A DNA stretch of 57,913 nucleotides from Mangrovicoccus sp. (GCA_025800345.1 JAOXSB010000065.1:1-57913); one strand, 5' to 3'; positions 1-9,256 are shown, numbered from the stretch's first letter. Translations and numbers: made by a program. Notes: generated from the letters alone by a model not told the origin.

Positions 1-1
1 T

Positions 2-2200
2 GAACTGGCCGATACGCTGCGCACCAAATTGCGCGAAGATCTGTTTCGCAACACCGCCGCAGATTTTATTGAGGCCAAGCTCGAAGAACGCTCGCAACGC
101 CACCGCAAACAAGGTGGCCAGCGCTATATGGTCGAGCCCAATGTAAAAGAGGGCAAAGGCGGGCTGCGGGATCTGCAATCGCTGTTTTGGATCGCAAAAT
201 ACGTCCATGGGGTTGACGAGATATCCGAATTGGTCGGGCTTGGGCTGTTCACCCAAGACGAGTATGACAAATTCAACCGGGCCGAAAATTTCCTATGGGC
301 GGTGCGCAATCAAATTCATCTGATCACGGGGCGGGCGATGGATCAGCTCACCTTTGATCTTCAGGTGCAGGTGGCCGAAGCCCTGGGCTATGACGATTAT
401 GGCGGGCGGCGCGCGGTTGAGCATTTCATGCAGGATTATTTCCGCCACGCCACCCGCGTGGGGGAATTGACCCGGATCTTTCTGACTGCGCTTGAGGCCA
501 ATCACACAAAACGCGCCCCTTCCCTGGCGGATCTCTTCCGCCGCGGCAAACGGGTGCGCAAAGGGTTTCAGATCTCGCAAAACCGCCTGAATATTGCCGA
601 TCCGGACGCGTTTTTGGCCGATCGGCTGAATATGCTGCGCCTGTTTGAAGAAGCGTTGCGCACTGGTTATTTGATCCATCCCGACGCCATGCGTCTCATC
701 TCGGCCAATCTGGATCTGATCAATGATGATATGCGCCGCAGCCCCGAAGCGGCTCGGCTGTTTCATGACACATTGCTCAAACACGGTAATCCCGAACGGG
801 CCCTGCGCCGCATGAATGAGCTAGGCGTGCTTGGGGCTTATATCCCCGAGTTTCAGCCCGTCGTGGCGATGATGCAGTATAACCTATACCACCATTACAC
901 GGTGGATGAGCATACGATCCAATGCATCTCGACCCTGGCCAAGGTGGAACGGGGCGAGATGGCCAATGAATTGCCGTTTTGCACCCGCGTTATGCAAGAT
1001 AGCGATATCGACCGCCGGGTGATTTATCTGGCCCTGTTTTTGCATGATATAGGCAAAGGCCGCAAAGAAGACCATTCCATCGTCGGCGCGAAAATTTCAC
1101 GCAAAGTGGCCCCGCGCCTGGGCTTTCGCAAAACCGAGACAGAAACCGTGGAATGGCTGGTGCGCTATCACTTGCTGATGTCCGATATGGCCCAGAAACG
1201 GGATCTGTCGGACCCGCGCACCATTCGTGATTTTGCCAAAGCCGTGAAAACGCAAAAGCGGCTGGATCTGCTTTTGGTGCTGACCACCTGCGATATTATC
1301 GGTGTCGGGCCCGGCGTGTGGAACAATTGGAAAGCCCAATTGATCCGCAACCTTTACAATCAAACCTCGCAAGCGCTTTCTGGCGGGCTGGAAGAGATCA
1401 ATCGCGAAGGCCGCGAAAGCGAGGCCAAAGCCGCCCTACGTGCGGGCTTGAGCGATTGGCCAAGGGCCGATCTGCGCGCCGAGACAAGCCGCCATTACGG
1501 CCCCTATTGGCAAGGTTTGCAGACCGACACTCATTTGGTCTTTGCTCGCCTGCTTAAAGGCATCGACAATGGCACGATCGAGATGGATCTCAAACCCGAT
1601 GCGGATCGCGATGCCACGCGGGTATGTTTCGCCATGGCCGACCATCCGGGCATTTTCGCCCGCCTTGCTGGGGCCCTTGCCCTGGTAGGGGCGAATGTTG
1701 TGGATGCGCGCAGCTATACTTCGAAAGATGGCTACGCCACGGCGGTATTCTGGATTCAGGATGCCGAGGGCCACCCCTATCAGGCCGACCGGCTTGATCG
1801 GCTCAAAACCATGATCGACAAAACCCTGCGCGGCAAGGTGCATGCCACCGAGGCCGTGCGCAGCCGCGGCACCATCAAAAAGCGCGAGCGCGGTTTCAAA
1901 GTGCCCACCAATATCACCTTTGATAATGAAGGCTCCGAAATCTACACGATTATCGAGGTGGAAACCCGTGACCGGCTGGGCATGCTGTTTGACCTGACCA
2001 AAGCCCTGGCCGATGCCAATGTTTATATCTCTTCGGCGCAATGCGCGACCTATGGGGCGCAGGTGGTGGACACCTTCTATGTCAAAGACATGTTCGGGCT
2101 GAAAATCCTCTCCAGCTCGAAACAAAAGACCCTAGAAGCCAAAATGCGACAGGCCATCACCAATGGGGCGCAAACCGAGGCACAGGCCGCAGTGAAATGA
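2..2200 (+). CDS. glnD: PII uridylyltransferase / uridylyl-removing enzyme (5' part missing)
   Basis: Bifunctional nitrogen sensor that uridylylates and de-uridylylates PII proteins (GlnB/GlnK) in response to glutamine, in the cytosol. The frame is open from the left edge, so the N-terminal nucleotidyltransferase active site lies outside the window. Visible are the end of the transferase region (EPNVKEGKGGLRDLQSLFW), the GlnD linker helices, an HD phosphohydrolase domain with HDIGKG at about 1043-1060 and a further His in HSIVGA near 1073, and two C-terminal ACT domains (about 1610-1830 and 1930-2180) that bind glutamine. The stop overlaps the murJ start, suggesting translational coupling. 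The glnD-murJ adjacency fits alphaproteobacteria. The family call is secure; only the 5' end is unknown. Confidence 0.97.
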   Translation, partial: ELADTLRTKLREDLFRNTAADFIEAKLEERSQRHRKQGGQRYMVEPNVKEGKGGLRDLQSLFWIAKYVHGVDEISELVGLGLFTQDEYDKFNRAENFLWAVRNQIHLITGRAMDQLTFDLQVQVAEALGYDDYGGRRAVEHFMQDYFRHATRVGELTRIFLTALEANHTKRAPSLADLFRRGKRVRKGFQISQNRLNIADPDAFLADRLNMLRLFEEALRTGYLIHPDAMRLISANLDLINDDMRRSPEAARLFHDTLLKHGNPERALRRMNELGVLGAYIPEFQPVVAMMQYNLYHHYTVDEHTIQCISTLAKVERGEMANELPFCTRVMQDSDIDRRVIYLALFLHDIGKGRKEDHSIVGAKISRKVAPRLGFRKTETETVEWLVRYHLLMSDMAQKRDLSDPRTIRDFAKAVKTQKRLDLLLVLTTCDIIGVGPGVWNNWKAQLIRNLYNQTSQALSGGLEEINREGRESEAKAALRAGLSDWPRADLRAETSRHYGPYWQGLQTDTHLVFARLLKGIDNGTIEMDLKPDADRDATRVCFAMADHPGIFARLAGALALVGANVVDARSYTSKDGYATAVFWIQDAEGHPYQADRLDRLKTMIDKTLRGKVHATEAVRSRGTIKKRERGFKVPTNITFDNEGSEIYTIIEVETRDRLGMLFDLTKALADANVYISSAQCATYGAQVVDTFYVKDMFGLKILSSSKQKTLEAKMRQAITNGAQTEAQAAVK

Positions 2201-3789
2201 AACCAATCCGTTTTTTGAGCGGTCTGCTCACCGTGGGCGGCTGGACTATGGCCAGCCGTGTCATGGGTTTTGTCCGGGATTTGCTGATCGCGGCCACCAT
2301 GGGCTCAGGCCCCGTGGGTCAGGCCTTTATGGTGGCCTTTGCCCTGCCCAATATGTTCCGCCGGTTTTTTGCCGAAGGCTCGCTGAACATGGCCTTTGTG
2401 CCGCTTTTCTCGAAAAAGCTCGAGCGCGGCGAGGATGCCCAGGGCTTTGCCACCGAAGCTTTTGCCGGGCTGAGCGCCATTCTCACCGCCCTATCGATCC
2501 TGGCGATTGTGTTTATGCCCGGTTTGGTCTTTGCCATGGCTTCAGGCTTTGTGGCCGATGAACGCTTTGCGCTAACCGTCATCTATGGGCGGATCTGCTT
2601 TTTCTATATTCTCTTCATCTCGCTTGGGGCCCTGTTATCGGGCATCTTGAACGCTTTGGGCCATTTCGCCGCCGCCGCCGCCGCGCCGGTCTTGCTCAAT
2701 GTGATCTTGATCGCCGCCTTGCTGCTGGCCGAAAGCGGGCTTTTCCCAGATATCCCAGTGATCACCCCCGATACGGGGTCTGATCTGCTTGGCGCGCGCC
2801 ATGGCACGTTTTTGGTCTGGGGGGTGCTGATCGCCGGGGCGGCGCAATTTGCGGTGCTCTGGAAGGCCGCGGCCCAAGCGGGCTATCCCATGCGCCTGAC
2901 CCGGCCCCGCCTAACCCCCGAGATGAAACGGTTATTCATCTTGGCGCTGCCCGCAGCCTTGGCCGGGGGCGTGGTGCAGATCAACTTGCTGGTGGGCCGC
3001 CAAGTGGCCAGTTTCTTTGATGGGGCCGTGTTCTGGCTGGGCATGGCCGACCGCCTATATCAGCTGCCCTTAGGGGTGATCGCCATTGCCGTGGGCATTG
3101 TGCTCCTGCCGGATCTGTCGCGCCGCCTGGGCGCAGGGGATCTGGAAGGCAGCCGCCATGCCTTTTCCCGCGCGGGCGAGATCTCCCTGGCGCTCACCCT
3201 ACCTGCGGCCGTGGCGCTCTGCGTTATTCCCACCCCGCTGGTCTCGGTGCTCTATGAACGCGGGGCGTTCAATGCCGACGATACCCGAGCCACCGCCATA
3301 GCCGTGGCCATCTATGGGGCCGGGCTGCCCGCGTTTGCCCTGCAAAAAGTGCTGCAACCGCTGTTTTACGCCCATGAGGACAGCAAAAGCCCGTTTCGCT
3401 ATGCGCTGGTGGCCATGGTGGTCAATGCGGCGCTCGCAATCGGGCTTGCACCGCTAATCGGCTGGCCCGCCGCTGCCATCGGAACGACCTTGGCAGGCTG
3501 GGCCCTAGTGGCGCTGCTTTATTTTGGATCGCGCAAAATGGGGGAGCACGCGCAATTTGACCAACGCTTTCGCACGCGCTTGCCGCGGCAACTCCTAGCT
3601 TGTGGGGTCATGGCGCTGTGCCTGCTGGGTATGAGCCTGGTTTTGACCACCGCGCTGAACACGCCAACCCTGCGCTATGGCGCGCTGGCATTACTGGTGG
3701 TGACCGGGGCTGTCAGCTATTTCGCCGCCGCCCATATTCTTGGGGCGCTGCGCATCACCGAGCTGAAATCGGCCTTGCGGCGGGGCTAA
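2197..3789 (+). CDS. murJ: Lipid II flippase MurJ (MviN family)
   Basis: Inner-membrane MOP-superfamily protein that flips lipid II for peptidoglycan synthesis. The chosen start is the ATG at 2197, overlapping the glnD stop as ATGA and giving 530 residues, the normal length. Longer in-frame starts would run inside glnD. The N-terminus contains the MviN-typical ASRVMGFVRDLLIAATMG, followed by about 14 hydrophobic segments and the family pattern FRRFFAEGSLNMAFVPLF. An alanine-rich stretch near 2670 comes from GCC repeats and lies in a membrane helix. Its TAA stop sits in the loop of a strong GC hairpin that probably ends transcription. Confidence 0.97.
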   Translation: MKPIRFLSGLLTVGGWTMASRVMGFVRDLLIAATMGSGPVGQAFMVAFALPNMFRRFFAEGSLNMAFVPLFSKKLERGEDAQGFATEAFAGLSAILTALSILAIVFMPGLVFAMASGFVADERFALTVIYGRICFFYILFISLGALLSGILNALGHFAAAAAAPVLLNVILIAALLLAESGLFPDIPVITPDTGSDLLGARHGTFLVWGVLIAGAAQFAVLWKAAAQAGYPMRLTRPRLTPEMKRLFILALPAALAGGVVQINLLVGRQVASFFDGAVFWLGMADRLYQLPLGVIAIAVGIVLLPDLSRRLGAGDLEGSRHAFSRAGEISLALTLPAAVALCVIPTPLVSVLYERGAFNADDTRATAIAVAIYGAGLPAFALQKVLQPLFYAHEDSKSPFRYALVAMVVNAALAIGLAPLIGWPAAAIGTTLAGWALVALLYFGSRKMGEHAQFDQRFRTRLPRQLLACGVMALCLLGMSLVLTTALNTPTLRYGALALLVVTGAVSYFAAAHILGALRITELKSALRRG

Positions 3790-3811
3790 CCCCGCCGCGG
3801 GCTCTGTTTTA
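3777..3811. terminator. GC hairpin between convergent murJ and peroxiredoxin genes
   Basis: Perfect 9-bp arms GCGGCGGGG (3777-3785) and CCCCGCCGC (3790-3798) enclose the loop CTAA. The loop contains the murJ stop codon. On the plus strand the arm is followed by a short T-rich stretch (GTTTTA, 3806-3811). It probably terminates murJ and may also act on the peroxiredoxin transcript coming from the other side. Confidence 0.7.
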
Positions 3812-4462
3812 GGATGGCAGCTTGGTTTTGCGCAAATAGGGCAACACCGCATCAAAGGCACCGAATTTGGCGCTGGCGTCTTCATTGCTGACCGTGGGCG
3901 GGATGATCACATCTTGGCCAACGGTCCAATCAGCGGGCGTTGCCACCCCATGGGCATCGGTGGTTTGCAGCGCATCCAGCGCCCGCAAGATCTCGGCAAA
4001 ATTGCGCCCCACCGACATCGGATAGGTCATCATCAAGCGCACTTTTTTGGTCGGATCGATAATATAGACCACCCGCACCGTGGCGCTATCGGCGGGGCTG
4101 CGCCCATCGGGCAGCACATATTCGGCGGGCAGCATGTCGAACATTTTCGACACAGTCAGATCTTCATCGGCGATGATGGGAAATTCCACCGGCGCGCTGG
4201 CAAAGCCGGAAATATCATTGGCCCATTTGATATGGTCCTCGACCCCGTCGACAGACACCCCGATAGGCTTGGTGTTCCGCTTGGCCCATTCATCGGCCAG
4301 CTTGGCCACAGCGCCAAATTCAGTGGTGCAAACCGGGGTGAAATCTTTGGGATGGCTAAACAAGATCGCCCAGCTCTCGCCGATCCAATCGTGAAAGCTG
4401 ATCTCGCCCTGGCTGGTGGGGGCGGTAAAATCGGGGACGGTGTCGTTGATGCGCAGCGCCAT
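3809..4462 (-). CDS. 1-Cys peroxiredoxin (Prx6 type)
   Basis: Thiol peroxidase reducing H2O2 or alkyl hydroperoxides in the cytosol. The 217 residues match Prx6-type length, and the peroxidatic Cys45 lies in the signature FTPVCTTEFG. It is the only cysteine in the protein, so this is a true 1-Cys enzyme needing an external thiol. The C-terminal extension typical of Prx6 is present (MTYPMSVGRNFAEILRALDA). The start at 4462 is preceded by AAGGAG (4470-4475); an upstream in-frame ATG at 4510 has no such site. It is convergent with murJ and diverges from the aldehyde dehydrogenase. Confidence 0.93.
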   Translation of the reverse strand: MALRINDTVPDFTAPTSQGEISFHDWIGESWAILFSHPKDFTPVCTTEFGAVAKLADEWAKRNTKPIGVSVDGVEDHIKWANDISGFASAPVEFPIIADEDLTVSKMFDMLPAEYVLPDGRSPADSATVRVVYIIDPTKKVRLMMTYPMSVGRNFAEILRALDALQTTDAHGVATPADWTVGQDVIIPPTVSNEDASAKFGAFDAVLPYLRKTKLPS

Positions 4463-4624
4463 GAATGGCTCCTCCTTACTCAATGGACATGCAAGGCAAG
4501 CGCCCCACATGTGACCAAGGGTTAACCGAGTCGCGGATGCGCCAAAAGCCCGATCCTGCCCGTGCTACCTTGCACCCCCCGACCGGCGATGCCACCTAAG
4601 AGCGGAAGATTAAGGATACGCCCC

Positions 4625-6064
4625 ATGACCGATGCCACCGCCTTTTATATCGATGGAGCCTGGGTCGACCCCCAAGAGGGCCACCGCCTGGATGTGATCG
4701 ACCCGTCCACCGAAGACGTCTGCGCCACGATCTCGCTTGGCGGCAAGGGCGATACTGACCGTGCCGTGGCCGCCGCCAAACGCGCCTTTGCCAGCTTTTC
4801 CCAATCCAGCAAAGCCGAACGCCTAGATCTGCTGGCGGCGATCCTGGAGCGTTACAAGGCCCGCGGCACCGAGATCGCCGAGGCTATGAGCCTGGAGATG
4901 GGGGCGCCGATTGATCTGTCCATGACCGATCAAATGCCCTCGGGGGCGTATCACATCAAACAATTCATCCGCGCTCTGGAAGGGATGGAATTTGAAGGCC
5001 CGCTGCATAGCGATGATCAGCCCGGCCGCGTGCATTACGAGCCCATCGGGGTCTGCGCTTTGATCACCCCGTGGAATTGGCCCATGAACCAGGTCACGCT
5101 GAAAGTGGGTGCCGCGATTGCCGCGGGCTGCACCATGGTGCTCAAACCCTCAGAGATCGCACCGCTGAGCTCGATGGTTTTTGCCGAAGTGATGCATGAA
5201 GCGGGCGTGCCTGCGGGGGTGTTCAACTTGGTCAATGGCGACGGCGCGGGCGTGGGCAGCCAGCTTTCCAGCCACCCGGATGTGGATATGGTCAGCTTTA
5301 CCGGCTCTACCCGGGCTGGGCGTTTGATCACCAAGGCGGGTGCGGAAACGATCAAACGGGTGTCGCTGGAACTGGGCGGTAAAGGCGCGAATATCATCTT
5401 TGAAGATGCCGATGCGGATGCGGTGCGCCGGGGCGTGACCCATTGCATGGAAAACACCGGACAATCGTGCAACGCCCCCACCCGCATGTTGGTGCAGCGG
5501 GGCCGCTATGAGGAAGCCGTGGCCGAGGCCGCCGAGCTTGCCAAAGCCACCGCCACTGGCCCCGCCCGCGACAAAGGCCCCCATATTGGCCCTGTGGTGT
5601 CAGCGGCCCAGTTCGACAAAGTGCAACGGCTGATCGAAACCGGCATGAGCGAAGGCGCGCGGCTTGTGGCAGGCGGGCCGGGACGCCCCGAGGGCACCAA
5701 TCGGGGCTATTTCGTGCGCCCCACGGTCTTTGCGGATGTGCGCAATGATATGAGCATCGCCCAAGAGGAGATCTTTGGCCCGGTCCTGTCGATCCTGCCC
5801 TTTGACGGCGAGGATGACGCCATCGCCATCGCCAATGACACGCCCTACGGGCTGACCCATTATCTGCAGACCCAAGATGCGGAAAAAGCCCGGCGCGTGG
5901 CCCGGCAATTGCGTTCGGGCATGGTGATGATCAATGGCGGGTTCCGCGGCGCGGGCGCCCCCTTTGGCGGCATGAAGCAATCGGGCAATGGCCGCGAAGG
6001 CGGACGCTTTGGGATCGAGGAATTTCTTGAGGTGAAATCCATCGGCGGTTGGCCCGCCCAATAG
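4625..6064 (+). CDS. NAD(P)-dependent aldehyde dehydrogenase
   Basis: Oxidises an aldehyde to the acid, cytosolic. The 479 residues carry the complete ALDH catalytic set: Asn151 in TPWNWP, Lys174 in LKPSE, Glu249 in LELGGK and nucleophile Cys282 in GQSCNA, plus EEIFGPVL near the C-terminus. The ATG at 4625 is chosen because AAGGA lies about 8 bases upstream; the ORF could extend to 4562 without support. Substrate cannot be read from sequence. It sits about 0.6 kb before an ABC importer and a glutamine synthetase-like gene, so a role in amine-derived aldehyde oxidation is possible but is only an inference from context. Confidence 0.9.
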   Translation: MTDATAFYIDGAWVDPQEGHRLDVIDPSTEDVCATISLGGKGDTDRAVAAAKRAFASFSQSSKAERLDLLAAILERYKARGTEIAEAMSLEMGAPIDLSMTDQMPSGAYHIKQFIRALEGMEFEGPLHSDDQPGRVHYEPIGVCALITPWNWPMNQVTLKVGAAIAAGCTMVLKPSEIAPLSSMVFAEVMHEAGVPAGVFNLVNGDGAGVGSQLSSHPDVDMVSFTGSTRAGRLITKAGAETIKRVSLELGGKGANIIFEDADADAVRRGVTHCMENTGQSCNAPTRMLVQRGRYEEAVAEAAELAKATATGPARDKGPHIGPVVSAAQFDKVQRLIETGMSEGARLVAGGPGRPEGTNRGYFVRPTVFADVRNDMSIAQEEIFGPVLSILPFDGEDDAIAIANDTPYGLTHYLQTQDAEKARRVARQLRSGMVMINGGFRGAGAPFGGMKQSGNGREGGRFGIEEFLEVKSIGGWPAQ

Positions 6065-6121
6065 CGCTGGCGGGGCAATCGGACCCTTGGCGCGGGGGCG
6101 CAAAGCCTTTAGCTTGGGTGC

Positions 6122-6568
6122 ATGTTTGGTGATCTTCTTAAATCTTTGCTCGCGCCCGAGCCCGCCCCCCTGCCCGATCCTGATGCTCGCATCGCCATGG
6201 CGGCGCTATTGGTGCGCATCGCCCGATCCGATGGGGATTATGCGCCCGAAGAATCCGCGCGAATCGACCGGATCTTGGCGGCGCGCTATAGCCTGAGCCC
6301 ATTTGAGGCCACCGAACTGCGCGGTCGCGGCGAGCAATTGGAAAGCGAAGCGCCAGATACCGTGCGCTTTACCCGCGCCATCAAAGAGGCCGTGCCCTAT
6401 GAAGAGCGCCGCGCGGTGATCGAAGCGCTTTGGGAAGTGGTCCTAGCCGATGGCGAACGCGACGAGGAAGAAGACAGCCTGCTGCGCATGATCGCCAATT
6501 TTCTGGGCGTGAATGATCGCGATAGCAATGCCGCCCGTCTACAAGTTCAGCAACGGATGCAAGAATAA
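6122..6568 (+). CDS. TerB-like (tellurite resistance family) protein
   Basis: 148-residue all-helical acidic cytosolic protein. It shows the TerB-like duplicated pattern of a helix followed by an acidic D-G-rich turn: RIARSDGDYAPEE in the N-terminal half and VLADGERDEEE in the C-terminal half. These turns bind divalent metal in characterised TerB folds. Stand-alone proteins like this are common in alphaproteobacteria and rarely have known functions; tellurite resistance should not be assumed. It lies between the aldehyde dehydrogenase and the ABC importer on the same strand. Confidence 0.8.
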   Translation: MFGDLLKSLLAPEPAPLPDPDARIAMAALLVRIARSDGDYAPEESARIDRILAARYSLSPFEATELRGRGEQLESEAPDTVRFTRAIKEAVPYEERRAVIEALWEVVLADGERDEEEDSLLRMIANFLGVNDRDSNAARLQVQQRMQE

Positions 6569-6694
6569 CCGCGAATTGCTGCCCATTTGCAAAGCAGTTG
6601 CATCTTTTCGCCCCGTCTTGGTGCCCAAGCCCCATTGCATTCCGGCGTGAATTCCGCATCACTGCCTCGGCGAAACCCAACAGACAGGCAGCGC

Positions 6695-7471
6695 GTGACC
6701 AGCACCAATTCCGTTATCGAGATCCGCAACCTGCACAAAGCCTATGGAGAGCTTGAGGTTCTCAAAGGCGTCTCCATTTCCGCTCCGCGTGGCCATGTGG
6801 TGTCCTTGATCGGGTCATCGGGCTCGGGCAAATCCACTTTGCTACGCTGCTGCAACCTGCTCGAAGACAGCCAAGAGGGCGAGATTCTATTCGAGGGCGA
6901 GCCCATCACCTGGCGCGGCGCGGGCGCTGTGCGCAAACCCCGCGATGCGGCGCAAGTCCTGCGGGTGCGCACCAATCTGTCCATGGTGTTTCAACAATTC
7001 AATCTCTGGTCCCATATGACGATTTTGGAAAACGTCATGGAAGCCCCAGTGACCGTGCTGCGCCGCCATAAACCCGATGTGGAACGCCTGGCCCGAGAGC
7101 TTTTGGCCAAGGTCGGCATTGGCGATAAATGCGATGTCTATCCCGCTCAGCTTTCCGGGGGCCAACAACAGCGCGCCGCCATCGCCCGAGCGCTGGCCAT
7201 GGAGCCCAAAGCGCTGCTGTTTGACGAGCCCACCTCGGCGCTGGATCCGGAATTGGAACAAGAAGTGGTGAAAGTCATCCGCGATCTGGCCAATGAAGGG
7301 CGCACCATGATCATCGTCACCCATGATATGCGCATGGCCGCGGATGTCTCGGACCATGTGATCTTCCTGCATCAAGGCCTGATCGAAGAAGAAGGCCCGC
7401 CCGAAGCCCTGTTCGGCGCCCCAAAATCCGAACGCTTACGGCAGTTTCTATCAGCCACCCAACCGGCCTGA
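6695..7471 (+). CDS. Polar amino acid-type ABC transporter, ATP-binding subunit
   Basis: ATPase of a HisP/GlnQ-type importer. With the GTG start at 6695 the protein has 258 residues: Walker A GSSGSGKST (40-48), Q-loop at Gln100, signature LSGGQQQ (153-159), Walker B LLFDEP (174-179) and switch His210. The frame is open back to 6587, but the upstream 36 residues resemble no ABC N-terminus, and conserved sequence begins at VIEIRNLHKAYG. It is the first gene of an importer operon (ATPase, binding protein, two permeases). The Q-loop region carries the insert typical of basic amino acid and opine importers. Confidence 0.93.
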   Translation: MTSTNSVIEIRNLHKAYGELEVLKGVSISAPRGHVVSLIGSSGSGKSTLLRCCNLLEDSQEGEILFEGEPITWRGAGAVRKPRDAAQVLRVRTNLSMVFQQFNLWSHMTILENVMEAPVTVLRRHKPDVERLARELLAKVGIGDKCDVYPAQLSGGQQQRAAIARALAMEPKALLFDEPTSALDPELEQEVVKVIRDLANEGRTMIIVTHDMRMAADVSDHVIFLHQGLIEEEGPPEALFGAPKSERLRQFLSATQPA

Positions 7472-7518
7472 GCACAGGCCCGGACCTAACCGCCAACAGA
7501 TAACAGCGGAGACCCCCC

Positions 7519-8244
7519 ATGAAAAAAAGCTTTGTGATCGCAGCCACCGCCTTTGCGCTGAGCGCGACGGCTGTCACTGCCGGCGACGTGGTGCGCATGG
7601 GCACCGAAGGGGCCTACCCCCCCTTCAACTTCATCGATGACGCCACTGGCAAAGTTGCCGGTTTCGACATTGATGTGGGCAATGAGCTTTGCGCCCGCGC
7701 TGAGCTGACCTGTGAATGGGTCACCAATGATTGGGACAGCATCATCCCCAATCTGGTCTCGGGCAATTACGACACGATCATGGCTGGCATGTCGATCACC
7801 GATGAGCGCGACGAGGTGATCGATTTCACCCAAAACTACCTGCCGCCAGAGGCGTCCTCTTATGCCGCAATGTCTGCGGATGTAGATCTGACCGGCGCGG
7901 TTGTGGCCGCTCAGACCGGCACCATTCAGGCCGCTTATGTGGCCGAAAGCGGGGCCACCTTGCTGGAATTCCCCACCCCCGATGACACTGTGGCCGCGGT
8001 CAAGAATGGCGAAGCGGATGCGGCTTTTGCGGATAAGTCTTTCCTAGAGCCCTTTGTCAGCGAAGATCCTGATATGAGCTTTGTGGGCGAAGATGTGGGC
8101 CTGGGCGGCGGCCTGGGCATTGGTGTGCGCGAAAGTGATGGCGAGTTGAAAGCCAAGCTCGATACGGCGATCCAATCCATGAAAGATGATGGCAGCCTGA
8201 ACGCCTTGATCGAACAATGGTTCCCCGGCAATAGCGGCTTCTAA
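7519..8244 (+). CDS. Periplasmic amino acid/amine-binding protein (SBP family 3)
   Basis: Soluble periplasmic receptor for the adjacent ABC permeases. The 241 residues begin with a Sec signal peptide (MKKSFVIAATAFALSATAVTAG, cleavage likely near residue 21). The mature N-terminus has the family start RMGTEGAYPPFNFID, followed by GFDIDVGNELCARA, and later DWDSIIPNLVSGNYDTIMAG. This pattern is closest to binding proteins for lysine/arginine/ornithine or opines. Two cysteines (CARAELTC) probably form the small disulphide typical of this group. The ligand is not determinable here. An untranslated gap with two stem-loops separates it from the first permease. Confidence 0.92.
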   Translation: MKKSFVIAATAFALSATAVTAGDVVRMGTEGAYPPFNFIDDATGKVAGFDIDVGNELCARAELTCEWVTNDWDSIIPNLVSGNYDTIMAGMSITDERDEVIDFTQNYLPPEASSYAAMSADVDLTGAVVAAQTGTIQAAYVAESGATLLEFPTPDDTVAAVKNGEADAAFADKSFLEPFVSEDPDMSFVGEDVGLGGGLGIGVRESDGELKAKLDTAIQSMKDDGSLNALIEQWFPGNSGF

Positions 8245-8283
8245 GCCCATGGGCGGGGTCTGCCCGCCAAATGCTCTTTGGCT

Positions 8284-8335
8284 GGGCGGTGCGCCGCCCG
8301 GCTTTGTCCCTGCAACCCCGCGCTTGGGGCTTGCA
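8284..8335 (+). other. Two consecutive stem-loops in the binding protein-permease gap
   Basis: First hairpin: GGGCGG (8284-8289), loop TGCG, CCGCCC (8294-8299). Second: TGCAACCCC (8311-8319) pairing with GGGG-C-TTGCA (8326-8335). No T-run follows, so these are unlikely to be full terminators. In importer operons of this type, such structures often stabilise the upstream binding-protein mRNA so that it is made in excess of the permeases. Confidence 0.5.
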
Positions 8336-8359
8336 GCTGATCCCGTGGATTGATTGCCC

Positions 8360-9256
8360 ATGTTTGAGTATTGCGCCGATCCTAGCCTGCTCTCGGATGC
8401 GCGCTGGATGATGTGCTATCTGACCAGCCCCAAACATATCGCCTTTTACTATTCCTTCGGCACGGTGCTGGGGCTGTTGGCGATCACAGCCCCTTGCGCC
8501 TTGCTGCTTGGCTTTGGCGGCGCTGTGGCGGCCCGTTCGCTGTTTTGGCCGCTGCGGATTTTGGGCAAAGCCTATACCTCCATGGTGCGGGGCATCCCCG
8601 ATATCGTGTTTTTCCTATTCGTGCCAATCGCGCTGGATCAGGGGCTGGAATGGCTACGTCATCACGCGAAATGCTCCGATTGGACCGAACCAGTGCGCCA
8701 GGGCAATGATTTCGTGGTCTGTCCTCAGGCCAAACTGCCTCTGAACAGTGCAGACGCTTGGGTCCATGATGCCTATAGCGTCTTTCTTGCGGTGCTGGCC
8801 TTTTCCATCGTGTTTGGAGCTTTTGCGGCCAATGTGCTGATCGGGGCGATGAATGCGGTGCCCCGTACCCAGATCGAGACCGCGGGCGCTTATGGCATGA
8901 CCCGGCGGCAAAGCTTTTGGCGGATCTTAGTGCCGCAAATGTGGGTCTATGCCCTGCCTGGCCTGTCCAATCTGTGGCAAATCCTGATCAAAGCCACGCC
9001 GCTTCTGTTCCTTTTGGGGATTGAAGATATCGTCTATTGGGCGCGGGAATTGGGCGGGTCGAAAACCCGGACCTTCACCTATCCCCACCCCGATTGGCGG
9101 CTCTATTACTTCTTGGTGCTCTTGGTGTTTTACCTGGCGCTTACCAACCTGTCGGAACGGTTTTTCCAACGTATGATGACCCGGCTGAGCCATGGTCAGG
9201 CCACATTGGGCGGCGAAGCCCTGCGCAAAGCAGGCAAAGGGGGGGCCGCCGCATGA
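8360..9256 (+). CDS. ABC transporter permease (HisQ/ArtQ-like) with Cys-containing insert
   Basis: Inner-membrane permease of the same importer, 298 residues with about five or six hydrophobic segments. The coupling EAA loop is ETAGAYGMTRRQSFWRILVP (about residues 173-192). Family members are usually around 230 residues. The extra length comes from a hydrophilic segment at about residues 92-135, containing Cys105 and Cys121, which by topology may be periplasmic. The ATG at 8360 is used; a TTG two codons earlier is also possible. Its stop overlaps the next permease start (ATGA at 9253-9256). Confidence 0.9.
   Translation: MFEYCADPSLLSDARWMMCYLTSPKHIAFYYSFGTVLGLLAITAPCALLLGFGGAVAARSLFWPLRILGKAYTSMVRGIPDIVFFLFVPIALDQGLEWLRHHAKCSDWTEPVRQGNDFVVCPQAKLPLNSADAWVHDAYSVFLAVLAFSIVFGAFAANVLIGAMNAVPRTQIETAGAYGMTRRQSFWRILVPQMWVYALPGLSNLWQILIKATPLLFLLGIEDIVYWARELGGSKTRTFTYPHPDWRLYYFLVLLVFYLALTNLSERFFQRMMTRLSHGQATLGGEALRKAGKGGAAA

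Noticed and set aside
2668..2690. GCC trinucleotide repeat
   Set aside because: It encodes an alanine run within a murJ membrane helix; it is short and explained by codon use.
6625..6650. Possible sigma-54 promoter before the ABC operon (GG...TTGC)
   Set aside because: The spacing between the GG and GC pairs is 15 bases, not the 10 required for sigma-54.
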